A stretch of 64,000 bases of DNA from Corallococcus sp. NCRR (GCF_026965535.1 NZ_CP114039.1:5332001-5396000); one strand, 5' to 3'. Positions 46,885 to 56,703 are shown, counted from the stretch's first letter. The notes: a model not told the origin generated them from the sequence alone. Made by a program: numbers and translations.

Positions 46885-46912
46885 CGGCGGTCCAGGGAAG
46901 GGGCCGGACGCC

Positions 46913-48199
46913 ATGAAGCTGACCCGTCTGCACGTCCACCACTACCGAGGGCTCGCGCCGGACACGGCGCTGACGTTCGGCCCTGCCCTGAACGTGGTGG
47001 TGGGCGCGACGGGCAGCGGACGCACGACGCTGCTGGAGCTGGTGTCCGCGGTGCTGTGCTCGGACTTCTCCGGCCTCCTGCGGGAGCCGTTCGCGCTGGA
47101 CTACGCGCTGCGCTTCGACGCGCTGACCGTGGACGTGGCCGTGCGCAACGAGCCGCCCGCGGCGCTGCCCGCGAATGCCGGGGAGGGCGGCCCGGGGGAT
47201 GCCCTGGCGCTGCCGCCCGCGGCGTTGGCGCACGGGCTGCTGCCCTCCATCGTGGCGACGGTGCGGTGGGATGCGGCGGAGGACGCGCGGCTCGTCATGC
47301 GCGCCAGCGCCACGGGCTTCGCGTGCGAGGTCGCGGGCGCGGCCGGCTTCTCCAAGCGCATGCACTGGTCGGTGTTGGACCGCTCCGTGTGGACGCTGCT
47401 CTTCATGGCCGCGCAGTACCTGGAGCGCGGCGTGAAGGACCGGCTGAAGGACCTGCTCCGGGAGACGTTCCTGCTGGCGCCGCCGCGCTTCGACGAAGCG
47501 CTGGGCATGTTCGAGCGCATTGGCGCCATCCGCTACGCGATGGAGCAGCGCGGTGAGGAGCTGTTCCCGCTGGGCCTCATGGCGCTGCCCACGTGGATGC
47601 CCGGCTGGCTGCGCGAACAGGTGGAGCGCGAGCCCGTGCCGCCGTCGCTGCTCCTGCGCCACGATGCGCTGCCCCAGGGCTTCCTCGCGCGCTTCGTGAC
47701 GCTGGCGGGGTTCGCCTCCGGCACGCTCACGGTGGACGTGACCGAGACGACGCCCCTGTCCCAGGGCGGGCGGCTGGGCTTCAGCGGCTTCCGCTTCGCG
47801 TTCGTGCGCCCGGACGGCACGCCGGTGGCGCAGGAGCAGCTGGGCCATGGCCAGAAGCGGCTCTTGTCCTTCCTCTACTACCTGGACGTGCACGGAGCCT
47901 TCGTCATCGCGGACGAGCTGGCGGACGGCCTGCACCCGGACCTGGTGCGCGCGTGCGTGCGGGACATGGGGGCGCGGCAGGCCTTCGTCACCAGCCAGAA
48001 CCCGCTCCTGTTGGAGCAGCTGGAGTTCACCCACGCGGAGCAGCTGCGCACGTCGTTGATCCGCTGCGAGGTGGGGGGCGGGCCTGGGCGATGGCGGTGG
48101 ATGCAGCCCACGCCGGAGGAGGCCGCGCGGTGGTTCGACGCGTACCTCGCGGGAACCGTGCCGCTGGGCGCGGTGCTGCGCGCCCAGGGCTTCGGGTGA
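46913..48199 (+). CDS. AAA/ABC-type ATPase with an Arg-substituted Walker A
   Basis: A 428-residue RecF/OLD-like ATPase without a long coiled coil. The N-terminal LTRLHVHHYRGLAPDTALTF is typical of the AAA_15/AAA_21 group. Walker A reads GATGSGRT (31-38), with Arg37 in place of the invariant lysine. A signature-like LGHGQKRLLSFLYYL (310-324), Walker B VIADELADGLHPDL and TSQNPLLLEQL (sensor region) are intact. OLD proteins end in a TOPRIM nuclease domain; none is seen here. Coupled to the amidotransferase gene (28 bp), its role is unknown; weak ATP hydrolysis is possible. Confidence 0.85.
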   Translation: MKLTRLHVHHYRGLAPDTALTFGPALNVVVGATGSGRTTLLELVSAVLCSDFSGLLREPFALDYALRFDALTVDVAVRNEPPAALPANAGEGGPGDALALPPAALAHGLLPSIVATVRWDAAEDARLVMRASATGFACEVAGAAGFSKRMHWSVLDRSVWTLLFMAAQYLERGVKDRLKDLLRETFLLAPPRFDEALGMFERIGAIRYAMEQRGEELFPLGLMALPTWMPGWLREQVEREPVPPSLLLRHDALPQGFLARFVTLAGFASGTLTVDVTETTPLSQGGRLGFSGFRFAFVRPDGTPVAQEQLGHGQKRLLSFLYYLDVHGAFVIADELADGLHPDLVRACVRDMGARQAFVTSQNPLLLEQLEFTHAEQLRTSLIRCEVGGGPGRWRWMQPTPEEAARWFDAYLAGTVPLGAVLRAQGFG

Positions 48200-48202
48200 C
48201 CG

Positions 48203-49543
48203 TCAGGGCGCCGTCGAGCCCTTGAAGAGGAAGTCGTCGTCGAAGCCGCGCGAGACCAGGGGCCTTCCCAGGTGGAGGGTGCCGGAGAAGTAGCCGATCC
48301 CCACGAACGCGCGCTGCTTGTTCACCGCGACGTCCCTGAAGAAGGGGCGCCCGGTCGAGGTGTACGTGCGCCGCCACTGCTGCTGACCCTCGATGCGCTC
48401 CAGCCTCGCGGTGAAGAGCGTGTAGCCGGAGGCCGTGTCCGGCTCGATGGAGGCACCGCCCACGACCACGGCGTCGTCCTCGGCCATGGCGACCGCGCCC
48501 ACGGCTTGCGGGTAGCCGCGTGCCCATCGCTCTTCGCCGGCCCGGGTCCACGCGACGAGGAAGCCGGCGCCGGAGACCGGGGGCGTCACCGTCTGGCCCC
48601 GGAACGTGAAGGCGCTGCTGAACTGGCCGCCCACCACCACCCGGTTGCCGTGCACGGCGATGCTCGCGGCTCCTCCCGACGCGCCCACCAGCGACCGGGT
48701 CCACACCACCGTGCCCGAGGGGTCCACCTTCCAGACCTCCGGGTCGGGGTACAGGATGCCCGCGAAGTAGAAGGCGTCCGCTTCATCCACCGCGACGCTG
48801 GCGCCGACGCTCAGGATCAACTGCTCGCGCACGGTCCACTGCGCCACGCCAGCGGCGTTGAACCTGGTGAGGAAGGCGGTCTCGACGTCCGTCACCTGCG
48901 AGGAGTTGGGTCCCAGGCCGAAGTCCACCGTGCGGAAGGCGGTGCCCGCCATGGCGATGCCGTCCTGCGAGTCGGTGACCAGGTCCCGGGGATCGACGCT
49001 GCCCGTGAAGTGCCGGGCCCACTGGAACTGCCCCGTCTTGCGCAGCTTCAGCAGGAAGGCGCCCGCCGGTTGGAGTCCCCCGCCCAGGTCGATGGGCTCG
49101 TTCGAGCTCCCCGCGACGAGCACGTTGCGCTCGCGGTCCACCGTGAGCGCCACCGCGTTGACGAAGTTCTGTCCGCCGGGAGGAAGCACACCCTCGTAGG
49201 CGCGGGTCCACAGGAGCGCGCCGGCCGTCGTGTACTTCGCTACCGCGAAGCCGAAGCTGTCCGGGTTCCCGGAACCGACGGGGCCCGCGCCCAGGTCCAC
49301 GCTGCCTTGATAGAGGAACAGCGCGAGGATGTTGCCGTCGCGGTCGAAGGCCACGGCGTGGGCCTGGTCGAACCGGGGGGAGCCCAGGTGCTTCACCCAG
49401 GCGAAGTCGCCCCCGGTGAGTGCCGCCTCCTGTGTCCGCGGGGAGGCCTCCGGCGCATTCGAGGGGCCGCACCCTCCGAGCGTCATCACCATCATGACGC
49501 TGCCCAGAAGCCAACCGACCCTCACCCTTTGAGTCATTCCCAT
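48203..49543 (-). CDS. Lipoprotein with beta-propeller-like (SBBP-type) repeats
   Basis: About 446 residues. I chose the ATG preceded by GGGGG; ATGs seven codons upstream and two codons downstream also exist. The lipobox is TLGGC. The mature part is a series of about 50-residue units of the type VAVDRDGNIxVAGxFxGxVDLG (for instance AVAFDRDGNILALFLYQGSV and ALTVDRERNVLVAGSSNEPI), each followed by WTR/W-A-R, which suggests a six- or seven-bladed propeller. The stop is 3 bp from the convergent ATPase stop. A surface or periplasmic binding role is likely. Confidence 0.8.
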   Translation of the reverse strand: MGMTQRVRVGWLLGSVMMVMTLGGCGPSNAPEASPRTQEAALTGGDFAWVKHLGSPRFDQAHAVAFDRDGNILALFLYQGSVDLGAGPVGSGNPDSFGFAVAKYTTAGALLWTRAYEGVLPPGGQNFVNAVALTVDRERNVLVAGSSNEPIDLGGGLQPAGAFLLKLRKTGQFQWARHFTGSVDPRDLVTDSQDGIAMAGTAFRTVDFGLGPNSSQVTDVETAFLTRFNAAGVAQWTVREQLILSVGASVAVDEADAFYFAGILYPDPEVWKVDPSGTVVWTRSLVGASGGAASIAVHGNRVVVGGQFSSAFTFRGQTVTPPVSGAGFLVAWTRAGEERWARGYPQAVGAVAMAEDDAVVVGGASIEPDTASGYTLFTARLERIEGQQQWRRTYTSTGRPFFRDVAVNKQRAFVGIGYFSGTLHLGRPLVSRGFDDDFLFKGSTAP

Positions 49544-49660
49544 GCGCACCCCCGGCTGTCCCAACGACAGACGGTGCGAGTTAGGAATGCTCCCCGCGCC
49601 GGGACACTGCCCCCGGGGGCAATCCGGGTTTGACGAAGGGTCAGTCCGTGACGGCGCGCT

Positions 49661-50668
49661 TCAACGGCCGGAGAGCAGCTCCGTGGTGAAGGAGAAGCCG
49701 CCCAGCAGGTAGGGCATGGCGTTCACCCGGTTCTCATGCTTGAGGTACCAGCCGGCGATGAGCAGCGCGGTGGGCTTGCTCATGAATCCGCCCGGTTTGG
49801 TGTCAAAGGCATACGCGACGAGCGGGCCCACGCGGATGTGCTCGTTGGAGGGGAGCGTGCGGCCGGGCAGCGGATCCACCGCGCTGGTGTCCTCGTCGTA
49901 GCGGGGCCACACCGCGGAGAGCCGGGCGCCCAGCGTCCACTTCCCGGCCAGCCAGAGCAGGTCCGTGTCGTTGGCGAGCACCCAGCCCTTGCCGGGCACC
50001 AGCGTGTCCAGCGTCGGGTCGTAGAACGTGCCGCGGGCCCCGCCGTCGCGCAGCGCCACGTTCCAGTACTCGATGGCCAGCTTCGTGCGCAGCGCCACGG
50101 ACTTCACCTTCGCCTGGAGCATGGGCTCCACGAAGAAGTGGTGCCCCGAGGTGCCGTAGGCGGCGTCGTTGGTCGCGCTGCGCAGGTCGTCGTCGTAGGG
50201 CTGGAAGGAGTCCGGATAGGACTGGACGCTGCCGAACGTGCCAAAGAACTGCACGTACTCGTAGCCGGCGCGGAGGTTGAAGAGGGCCAGCGGCTGCAGC
50301 TCCACCGTGGGGCCCACCTTGAAGAACGCGGGGCTCAGCTTGAGGCTCGCGCCGGCGCTGGCGTACGTGTCGCGCAGGAGCAGGGACGGGCTGTCGAAGA
50401 GGCGCTTCTGGTAGACGAGCCGGTTCTGCGACTCGAGCCCCAGCGGGTTGTAGCGGACCACGTTGAGGGTGGTGAAGTAGACGCGGCTGTCGGGCAGGGG
50501 CGGCTGCACCGGGGGCGGCACGTCCTCCGTGATGGGCGGCTGGGGCTGCTGCGCGGCCACGGGCGCGCCCAGGCCCAGGAGGGCGAGGAGCGCGGCGCGC
50601 GTGAGCGCCTTCGACAGAAACGGGGAGCGGACAGGCGTCGGGCGCTGCGGGAACACGTTCGCGGGCAT
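49661..50668 (-). CDS. Outer-membrane beta-barrel protein
   Basis: A 335-residue exported protein. The frame upstream is open but the start MPANVFPQRPTPVRSPFLSK with the hydrophobic LTRAALLALLGLGAPVAAQ gives a credible signal peptide. A Pro-rich segment follows (PPITEDVPPPVQPPLPDS). The body consists of amphipathic strands rich in Tyr, Phe and Trp (FNLRAGYEYVQFFGTFGSVQ, KTKLAIEYWNVAL), which suggests a 12- to 14-strand barrel. I cannot assign a substrate. It lies just downstream of a porin gene on the same strand. Confidence 0.78.
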   Translation of the reverse strand: MPANVFPQRPTPVRSPFLSKALTRAALLALLGLGAPVAAQQPQPPITEDVPPPVQPPLPDSRVYFTTLNVVRYNPLGLESQNRLVYQKRLFDSPSLLLRDTYASAGASLKLSPAFFKVGPTVELQPLALFNLRAGYEYVQFFGTFGSVQSYPDSFQPYDDDLRSATNDAAYGTSGHHFFVEPMLQAKVKSVALRTKLAIEYWNVALRDGGARGTFYDPTLDTLVPGKGWVLANDTDLLWLAGKWTLGARLSAVWPRYDEDTSAVDPLPGRTLPSNEHIRVGPLVAYAFDTKPGGFMSKPTALLIAGWYLKHENRVNAMPYLLGGFSFTTELLSGR

Positions 50669-50832
50669 GCGTCCTCTCGGAGGCGTCCGCGCGAGCGGCC
50701 CCCGGGCAAGGGCCACCCGTCGCGGGCGGCGGGAGCGTCGTGCACCTGACGTGGGCGCTTCAAGACGCACCAGGACGAAGCCGGATGACACCCGGCGTCA
50801 CCGGCGGGTTCACGGCTCACGGGCAGGGGCTT

Positions 50833-52140
50833 TCAGAACGTGAGCTGGAAGCGGGACAGGAGGGCGTTCTCCGGAGCGCGGTCACCGCCGTCCGGGGCGC
50901 CGCCCTCGAAGTTCGTGCGGTGGAAGTTCAGGGCGAAGCGCACGCGCCGGTTGAAGGCGAACGTCGTGGCGACGCCGAAGCCCTTCGCCGTGCTCACGGA
51001 CCGCGCGGGGTTGGCGAAGCGGGGGAAGGCGGCGTCGTCCAGGTCCAGCGCGTGGTAGCGCGCCGCCACCTCCAGCGCGCCGCCCGTGAGCGTCTTCGGG
51101 TCGAACGGAGTCGTGGGCCGGGCGCCTTCGAAAGACGCCTTCCCGCCAAACACCCACGACACCGCCGTCTGCCAGGCGTGGTGGTGCAGCCGCGCGCGCG
51201 CATCCGCGATTCGAACCTCCAGTGACGAGCGCACGTACTCCGCGAGGAGGCCGAAGGACCCCCGGTAGAAGTGGCCCTGGGGCGCGAGGCGCACGTGCTG
51301 GCCGTGCGCCGTCACTGTCTCGCCGGTGTCCACGTTGCTGAGATAGCTGAAGATGATCTGCTGGCCCGTGCTGCGAAACGGCGCGAGGCCGGTGTTGGTG
51401 GCGTTGCCGAACTGGAGGCCGCGCGTCACGGCGAAGCCCAGGCCCAGGCCCTGGAGGAAGGACGGCTCGCGGCCCTTGAAGGGCAGGGCGAAGACGCGGG
51501 CGGCGAGGTCGAAGCTGTCGTCGGGGTTGGTGTCGGTGCTGGCGCCGTCGGGGTCTCCATTCACGACCGCCAGCGAGTACTGCCACCGGCCGCCTTCGCC
51601 CTCGCCGTGCAGCTCCAGGCCCTCGTCGCGGTTGGGGACCAGGTCCACGGTGAGCGAGCGCTCGATGAAGGGGTTGTCCATGTCGGACTGGAGCAGCTCC
51701 AGTCCGAAGGGCGTCTTGAACCGGCCCGCGCGCAGGCGGACCCACTCCCCTGGACGGAAGTCGATGTACGCGTCCTGGATGATGGATTGCCCGACGCCGA
51801 AGTCCGGCATGAAGCGGAAGTCGATGAAGCCGAAGAGCGTCCCGTCCAGGATGGGGCGCATGCGCCGCACGAGGAACGTGTTGGTGCCGGTGCGGTCCGT
51901 GTCGTCCAGGAAGAAGCGCCCGTCGCCCTGGAGCTGCCCGCGCAGCTTGAGCACGAAGGCCTTGTCCGCGGATGACAGCGTGAAGCCCTCCTCGGAGATG
52001 TTGATGACCGGCGGCTGCGCGGCCGTGGGAGGTTCGGAGGCGGGCTTGGACGCGGGCTCGGCGGTCTGGGCGTGAACGCGGGGCGCGGCGAGCAGCAGGC
52101 CCGTGGCGGCGAGGAGGGCGGGAGCGGAGAAGGAGGACAC
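50833..52140 (-). CDS. Phosphate-selective porin O/P-like outer-membrane porin
   Basis: A 435-residue porin; a GTG with GAGG upstream gives a signal peptide ending RVHAQ. Family features of the OprP/OprO group are [59 protein letters not shown] and [15 protein letters not shown]. The end FQLTF with terminal Phe is the usual signal for barrel assembly. It may take up phosphate or pyrophosphate, but myxobacterial members are not characterised and no Pho genes are nearby. Confidence 0.9.
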   Translation of the reverse strand: MSSFSAPALLAATGLLLAAPRVHAQTAEPASKPASEPPTAAQPPVINISEEGFTLSSADKAFVLKLRGQLQGDGRFFLDDTDRTGTNTFLVRRMRPILDGTLFGFIDFRFMPDFGVGQSIIQDAYIDFRPGEWVRLRAGRFKTPFGLELLQSDMDNPFIERSLTVDLVPNRDEGLELHGEGEGGRWQYSLAVVNGDPDGASTDTNPDDSFDLAARVFALPFKGREPSFLQGLGLGFAVTRGLQFGNATNTGLAPFRSTGQQIIFSYLSNVDTGETVTAHGQHVRLAPQGHFYRGSFGLLAEYVRSSLEVRIADARARLHHHAWQTAVSWVFGGKASFEGARPTTPFDPKTLTGGALEVAARYHALDLDDAAFPRFANPARSVSTAKGFGVATTFAFNRRVRFALNFHRTNFEGGAPDGGDRAPENALLSRFQLTF

Positions 52141-52319
52141 GCGGGGACCTCGGGGGGACGGGCTCCGCGAGGGCGGAGTGCCCCCGCGTCCGTCGGGCGC
52201 GACCCGGAAGCGGACGGGCACGTTGGGTTCGGGAAAGTCTTGCTGTCAAGGATCGCGGGGAAGACCTGTTGTTACCTTCACTTGCCGGATCCGGGGCGGT
52301 CTGGTTCAAGCTGGGGGGC

Positions 52320-53273
52320 ATGTCCGTGACCAGACCCCGCGCCGCATCGATGTACGTCGACCTGGACCGCGACGCGTGGCGCGAGCTCCGGGCCTCCACG
52401 CCGCTGACGTTGACGGCGGAAGAGGTGGAGAAGCTGCGGGGCCTGGGGGACCGGCTGGACCTCCAGGAGGTGGAGGACGTCTACCTGCCGCTGTCGCGAC
52501 TCCTGCACTTGCAAGTGGCGTCTGCGCAGTCGCTGTGGGCGGCGCAGCAGGCGTTCCTGGGCTATTCGGTGCGCAAGGTGCCGTTCATCATCGCCATCGC
52601 GGGCAGCGTGGCGGTGGGCAAGAGCACGACGGCGCGCATCCTCCAGGCGTTGCTGGCCCGCTGGCCGGATCATCCGCGCGTGGCGCTGGTGACGACGGAC
52701 GGCTTCCTGCATCCCAACCGGGTGCTGACCGAGCGGGGCGTCATGAACCGCAAGGGCTTTCCGGAGAGCTACGACCGGCGCGCGCTGGTGCGCTTCCTGG
52801 CGGAGCTGAAGGCGGGGCGCGAGGAGGTGACGGCGCCGGTGTACTCGCACCTCGTCTACGACATCGTTCCGGAGGAGGCGCAGTCCATCCGGCAGCCGGA
52901 CATCCTCATCCTGGAGGGGCTCAACGTCCTGCAGACGGGGCCGGTGGAGGGCGGGCGCCTGCCGCAGACGTTCCTGTCGGACTTCTTCGACTTCTCCATC
53001 TACGTGGACGCGAGCGAGACGGACATCCGCCACTGGTACGTGGAGCGCTTCCTGCGTCTGTGGGAGACGGCGTTCCGGGACGAGCGGTCCTTCTTCCGGC
53101 GCTTCTCCGAGTTGACGCGCGAGCAGGCGATTGCCCGGGCCGCGTCCGTGTGGGCGGAGATCAACGGGCCCAACCTGGCGGAGAACATCGCGCCCACGCG
53201 CTCACGGGCGAGGCTCATCCTGGTGAAGGGCAGTGACCACAAGGTCCGCCGCGTGCGGATGCGCAAGCTGTAG
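52320..53273 (+). CDS. coaA: Type I pantothenate kinase
   Basis: First enzyme of coenzyme A synthesis, phosphorylating pantothenate with ATP. It has 317 residues, as in E. coli CoaA. The P-loop is GSVAVGKS (95-102), followed by [20 protein letters not shown] and the typical ILEGLNVLQ and DFSIYVDA strands. The frame is open upstream, but MSVTRPRA begins the family homology. The cysteine synthase gene follows 17 bp later, which is notable because cysteine is the other precursor of CoA. Confidence 0.97.
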   Translation: MSVTRPRAASMYVDLDRDAWRELRASTPLTLTAEEVEKLRGLGDRLDLQEVEDVYLPLSRLLHLQVASAQSLWAAQQAFLGYSVRKVPFIIAIAGSVAVGKSTTARILQALLARWPDHPRVALVTTDGFLHPNRVLTERGVMNRKGFPESYDRRALVRFLAELKAGREEVTAPVYSHLVYDIVPEEAQSIRQPDILILEGLNVLQTGPVEGGRLPQTFLSDFFDFSIYVDASETDIRHWYVERFLRLWETAFRDERSFFRRFSELTREQAIARAASVWAEINGPNLAENIAPTRSRARLILVKGSDHKVRRVRMRKL

Positions 53274-53290
53274 CTTGGGGGAGGACGGAC

Positions 53291-54280
53291 ATGGCGCCAC
53301 GAATCGGTTCGCTCTGGGACGCGGTGGGGAACACGCCGCTGTTGCGCATTGGCTCGCTCAGCCGCCGGACGGGCTGTGACATCGTCGCCAAGGCGGAGTT
53401 CATGAACCCGGGCGGGAGCATCAAGGACCGGGCCGCGAAGGGGATGATTCAACGCGCGGAAGCGACGGGGCAGCTCAAGCCCGGCGGCACGATTGTCGAA
53501 GGCACCGCGGGCAACACCGGCATCGGCCTGGGCCTGCTGGGCCGCGAGCGCGGCTACCGCGTGGTCGTGACGATGCCGGACAACCAGGCGCGCGAGAAAT
53601 ACGAGTACCTGGAGGCGATGGGCGTGGAGGTGCGGCGCGTCCCGGCGGTGCCGTTCTCCAATCCCTCGCATTTCTTCCACCAGGCGCGGGCGCTGGCGGA
53701 AGCGAACGGCTGGGCGTGGATGAACCAGTTCGAAAACACGGCGAACGGCGACTTCCACTACGAGACGACGGGGCCGGAGATCTGGGAGCAGGCGGAGGGC
53801 CGGGTGGACGTGCTGGTGGCGTCGGTGGGCAGCGGCGGCACGCTGTCCGGGACGAGCCGCTACCTGAAGGAGAAGAACCCGGCCCTGCGGGTGGTGCTGG
53901 TGGATCCGCCGGGGTCGGGGCTCTACTGCCAGGTGCGCACGGGGAAGATGGAGACGGCGGGGAGCTCCATCACGGAAGGCATTGGCATCATGCGGCTGAC
54001 GGAGAACTTCCGGCAGGCGCGAGTGGATGAAGCCATGCGCCTGGAGGACCAGGACATGCTGGAGATGCTCTACCACCTGGCGCGCGAGGACGCGCTGGTG
54101 GTGGGCACCTCCGCGGCCCTGAACGTGAGGGCCGCGTGGGAGGTGGCGCGCAAGCACCAGGACCAGGGCCTGCGCATCGTCACGTTCCTGTGTGACCACG
54201 GCAGCCGCTACGCCTCCAAGGTGTTCAACCCGGAGTTCCTCGCGTCGAAGAGCCTCACGGTGAAGCCACTGCCAGCTTGA
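53291..54280 (+). CDS. Cysteine synthase (PLP-dependent O-acetylserine sulfhydrylase family)
   Basis: A 329-residue fold-type II PLP enzyme. The PLP lysine is Lys45 (NPGGSIKDRAAKG), the substrate loop reads EGTAGNTGIGLGLL where CysK has EPTSGNTGIGLA, and the phosphate cup is SVGSGGTLSGTSRYLK. The Ala for Ser change in the loop occurs in several CysK/CysM-like subgroups. It probably makes cysteine, but cystathionine-beta-synthase-like activity is possible. GGAGGA precedes the ATG. Its last 26 bases overlap the convergent nuclease-like gene. Confidence 0.93.
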   Translation: MAPRIGSLWDAVGNTPLLRIGSLSRRTGCDIVAKAEFMNPGGSIKDRAAKGMIQRAEATGQLKPGGTIVEGTAGNTGIGLGLLGRERGYRVVVTMPDNQAREKYEYLEAMGVEVRRVPAVPFSNPSHFFHQARALAEANGWAWMNQFENTANGDFHYETTGPEIWEQAEGRVDVLVASVGSGGTLSGTSRYLKEKNPALRVVLVDPPGSGLYCQVRTGKMETAGSSITEGIGIMRLTENFRQARVDEAMRLEDQDMLEMLYHLAREDALVVGTSAALNVRAAWEVARKHQDQGLRIVTFLCDHGSRYASKVFNPEFLASKSLTVKPLPA

Positions 54281-55541
54281 GCGTGGGCTCCGCGGGCGCC
54301 TCCTCCTTGGCGGTGAGGGACAGCTCCAGGCTCCGGGCGACCAGGGCCTTGAGCGCCCACACCTCTGGGATCGTCTGGATGTAGACCCGGCTGATCCCGA
54401 ACGCCGAAGGGGACGCCTCGACCTCGAATCCCGAGGCGAGCGTCTTCGCCTCCTCGACGGGGACCCAGGTGGCGATGCACTTGCGCTTGCCATTGCCAAA
54501 GAACCGCACGAACCATTTCGTGGGCTTCTTGAAGGACACGTTGAAGTAGTTCGAGGTGTCCCGGTAGAGGACGTCCTCCGCCGCGTGGCCGTTCTTGGTG
54601 CAGATGTCCCGGACGACGCCGAAGAAGGCCAGTTCCTCCTCGGTGGTCTCCATGGCGACGCGTGTCTTGTCGTCCCCCGGGGCGCGGGGCTCCATGTCGA
54701 AAGGCTTCGCGCTGTCCGCCTTCACCACGTTGGGCCCGTCCTTGGCGGCGGGGGCCTCGGTGCCTTCATTCAAGCGCTGGATGCGCTCCTTGAGCTTGTC
54801 GAGGAAGTCGTCGCCCATGACGCGGAGGAGGGTGGGCTCGATGGCCTCCTTCGCGACCTCCGCGAGGCGCTCCATCACGGCGGTCGTCCGCTTTCCCTTG
54901 TAGATGTCCTCGGTGAGCCACTTGAGGAAGCCCTCGTGTTCGCCGGGCGATTTGAGGGCGGCGGACAGCTTGTCGATCATCCCCTGGCGGTAGCGGCTGT
55001 TCTCCGCGTCGGTGATGAGCGTTGTGGCGTTGAAGGATTCGCGGCTGAACTTGGAGAGGAACTTCGCGACCTTGGCCCAGTCCGACTTCGTGTCCTCCAG
55101 GGAGAACGTGAAGAAGGGCTCTGGGTCCATGACGTTGGGGTTCTCCAGGTCTCCGAAGAACAGGTAGTGGCAACCATCCGTGATGATGCCGAAGTGGAGT
55201 TCCGGGAGCTGGGAGAGGTAGCGGGCCAGTTGCTGGGCGCGCGACTGGAGGTCCGTGCCCAGGGGCTTGGTCTCGATGACGATGAGAGGCTTCTGCCCCG
55301 TCTGGTCGAAGATGGCGAAGTCCATGCGGTCCGGCAGCTTCTTGCCGTCGCCCTGGACGAAGTCCGCCGCGTATTCGAGGCGGACCTCCCGGGGAAGACC
55401 GGGGTCGTAGCCCAGCAGCCGGATGAAGGGGACCACCAGCGCCAGCTTGGCGGTCTCTTCGTTGGAGATGAAGGATTTGGAATCCTGATAGCGCTTGACC
55501 AGCTCCAGCAATTGATTCGCGTCCACGGTATCCCCCTGCAC
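54255..55541 (-). CDS. Orphan HsdR-N-type (PD-(D/E)xK) protein
   Basis: A 428-residue protein. Residues about 20-170 are like the nuclease domain of type I restriction subunits: FIRLLGYDPGLPREVRLEYA, then MDFAIFD with Asp74 and VIETKPLG with Glu90 and Lys92, giving the D...ExK site. There is no helicase, methylase or specificity gene beside it. The C-terminal 200 residues (NYFNVSFKKPTKWFVRFFGN, RVYIQTIPEVWALKALV) look like a separate binding domain. It may be a solitary defence nuclease or a DNA-repair factor. The 3' end overlaps cysteine synthase by 26 bp on the other strand. Confidence 0.85.
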   Translation of the reverse strand: MQGDTVDANQLLELVKRYQDSKSFISNEETAKLALVVPFIRLLGYDPGLPREVRLEYAADFVQGDGKKLPDRMDFAIFDQTGQKPLIVIETKPLGTDLQSRAQQLARYLSQLPELHFGIITDGCHYLFFGDLENPNVMDPEPFFTFSLEDTKSDWAKVAKFLSKFSRESFNATTLITDAENSRYRQGMIDKLSAALKSPGEHEGFLKWLTEDIYKGKRTTAVMERLAEVAKEAIEPTLLRVMGDDFLDKLKERIQRLNEGTEAPAAKDGPNVVKADSAKPFDMEPRAPGDDKTRVAMETTEEELAFFGVVRDICTKNGHAAEDVLYRDTSNYFNVSFKKPTKWFVRFFGNGKRKCIATWVPVEEAKTLASGFEVEASPSAFGISRVYIQTIPEVWALKALVARSLELSLTAKEEAPAEPTLKLAVASP

Positions 55542-55628
55542 CCCGTCGAGCCCGGGCCGCGCCAGCAGTGAGAACAGACTGGCGACGCCCAGAACTACAA
55601 ACTGTTGGGTTGTGTTTGGCCATACCTC

Positions 55629-56612
55629 CTATGGGGTATCCGGGGGGAACGGAGGGCGCTGTGCCTCCAGCACATCGTCCCGTGCAATGGATGGAGCCAG
55701 GGGGCCAGGGCCACGCTCCTGCGTCTCGTCCTGTGCGGCGGCTGGAGTCAGGCGATCGACGCCATCTTCCGCGTTGCCCGGGTGTGTCTCAGGCGCCTCC
55801 ACCTGCCCGCTGGCTGACGCGGGATCGATGGGATCCTCGGGAGACTCATGCTTCTTGGGGACGGGAGCGAAGGCATTCAGCACCCGCTCATCGCAAGCCT
55901 TCATCAGCGCCGGCAGCTCGTGCTGAAGCGCCTGCACGTCGCGCTCCTGTAGGGCATTCATCGCGCAGGTGGCCCATTTGCGCAGCGCCTCTCCCCCCAG
56001 AAGCGGCAGCAGTTGGGTGGCACCTCCCAGGAATGCCCGCTGAAGGGACTGAACGAGGAGCACGTGCCCGGGACGCTCCGCCACCCGCGCCGCCAGCCGC
56101 AGCAACTCGAACTCCAACTGGGCGCAGGCTCCTTGCTCCCAGCCCCCCGCGTTCCAGAGCTGGAAGCACAGGCTCCCCAGCCGGTCCAAGTCGAGGTCCG
56201 AGGCCTTCGCGCAGCAGTCGACCAGCAGCTCCACCAGCACCTGCCGCTTGAGGCTGAAGTAGCCCTCCAGAAGCCACCGGGTCTCCGGGGCGCGCACGTC
56301 ATGCAGCGCCAGCCCCAGGTTCTCCAGTGTCAGCGACTCATCCAGCGCCACCGCGCGAGTCCTGCGCCCGGGGTGTTGCACCACCAATCCCCGTGCCGCC
56401 AGCCGCCGCAGCGCCTCGCGGATGGTGCCCCGGCACACTCCATAGCGTTGCGCCAGCTTCGCCTCGGGGCCGAATTGCCCGCTCGGGTGCAATCGTCCCA
56501 GCGCGATGTCGCGCTCGATTTGCGCCTCCACATAAGCCACGAGTCCGCCCCGTCCCATCCCCATTCCCCTTCCTCGACCCAGCATCGCCATCCAACCATA
56601 GGGGTCTGACAT
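55629..56612 (-). CDS. GntR-family transcriptional regulator
   Basis: A 327-residue regulator with an N-terminal winged helix: QIERDIALGRLHPSGQFGPE then YGVCRGTIREALRRLAARGL and a wing LVVQHPGRRTRAVA. The helical C-terminal domain contains GLALHDVRAPETRWLLEGYF and resembles FCD/FadR domains, though the ligand residues are not clear. A long charged tail (about 240-327) is unusual. It is divergent from a SnoaL-like gene across 386 bp that hold two copies of a 17-bp palindrome. Starts at several nearby Met codons are possible. Confidence 0.88.
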   Translation of the reverse strand: MSDPYGWMAMLGRGRGMGMGRGGLVAYVEAQIERDIALGRLHPSGQFGPEAKLAQRYGVCRGTIREALRRLAARGLVVQHPGRRTRAVALDESLTLENLGLALHDVRAPETRWLLEGYFSLKRQVLVELLVDCCAKASDLDLDRLGSLCFQLWNAGGWEQGACAQLEFELLRLAARVAERPGHVLLVQSLQRAFLGGATQLLPLLGGEALRKWATCAMNALQERDVQALQHELPALMKACDERVLNAFAPVPKKHESPEDPIDPASASGQVEAPETHPGNAEDGVDRLTPAAAQDETQERGPGPLAPSIARDDVLEAQRPPFPPDTP

Positions 56613-56674
56613 TGACGTGCGGGGCCCCCGTGCTCATTGCCAGCCAGGAGGCCGCCCCCCGGACCCGGACGGCG

Positions 56675-56703
56675 AAAACCTGTCCGACTGTCGGACAAGT
56701 TTT
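56675..56703. repeat. Palindromic repeat, copy 1
   Basis: The core TGTCCGAC-T-GTCGGACA (56681-56697) is a perfect inverted repeat. Flanking AAAAC and GTTTT extend it to 29 bp with a single mismatched pair. It could be a GntR operator or a dispersed intergenic repeat able to form an RNA hairpin. Confidence 0.8.

Noticed and set aside
54255..56612. A complete type I restriction-modification or defence island
   Set aside because: Only an HsdR-N-like protein is present; there is no methylase, specificity or helicase gene, and the neighbours are metabolic.
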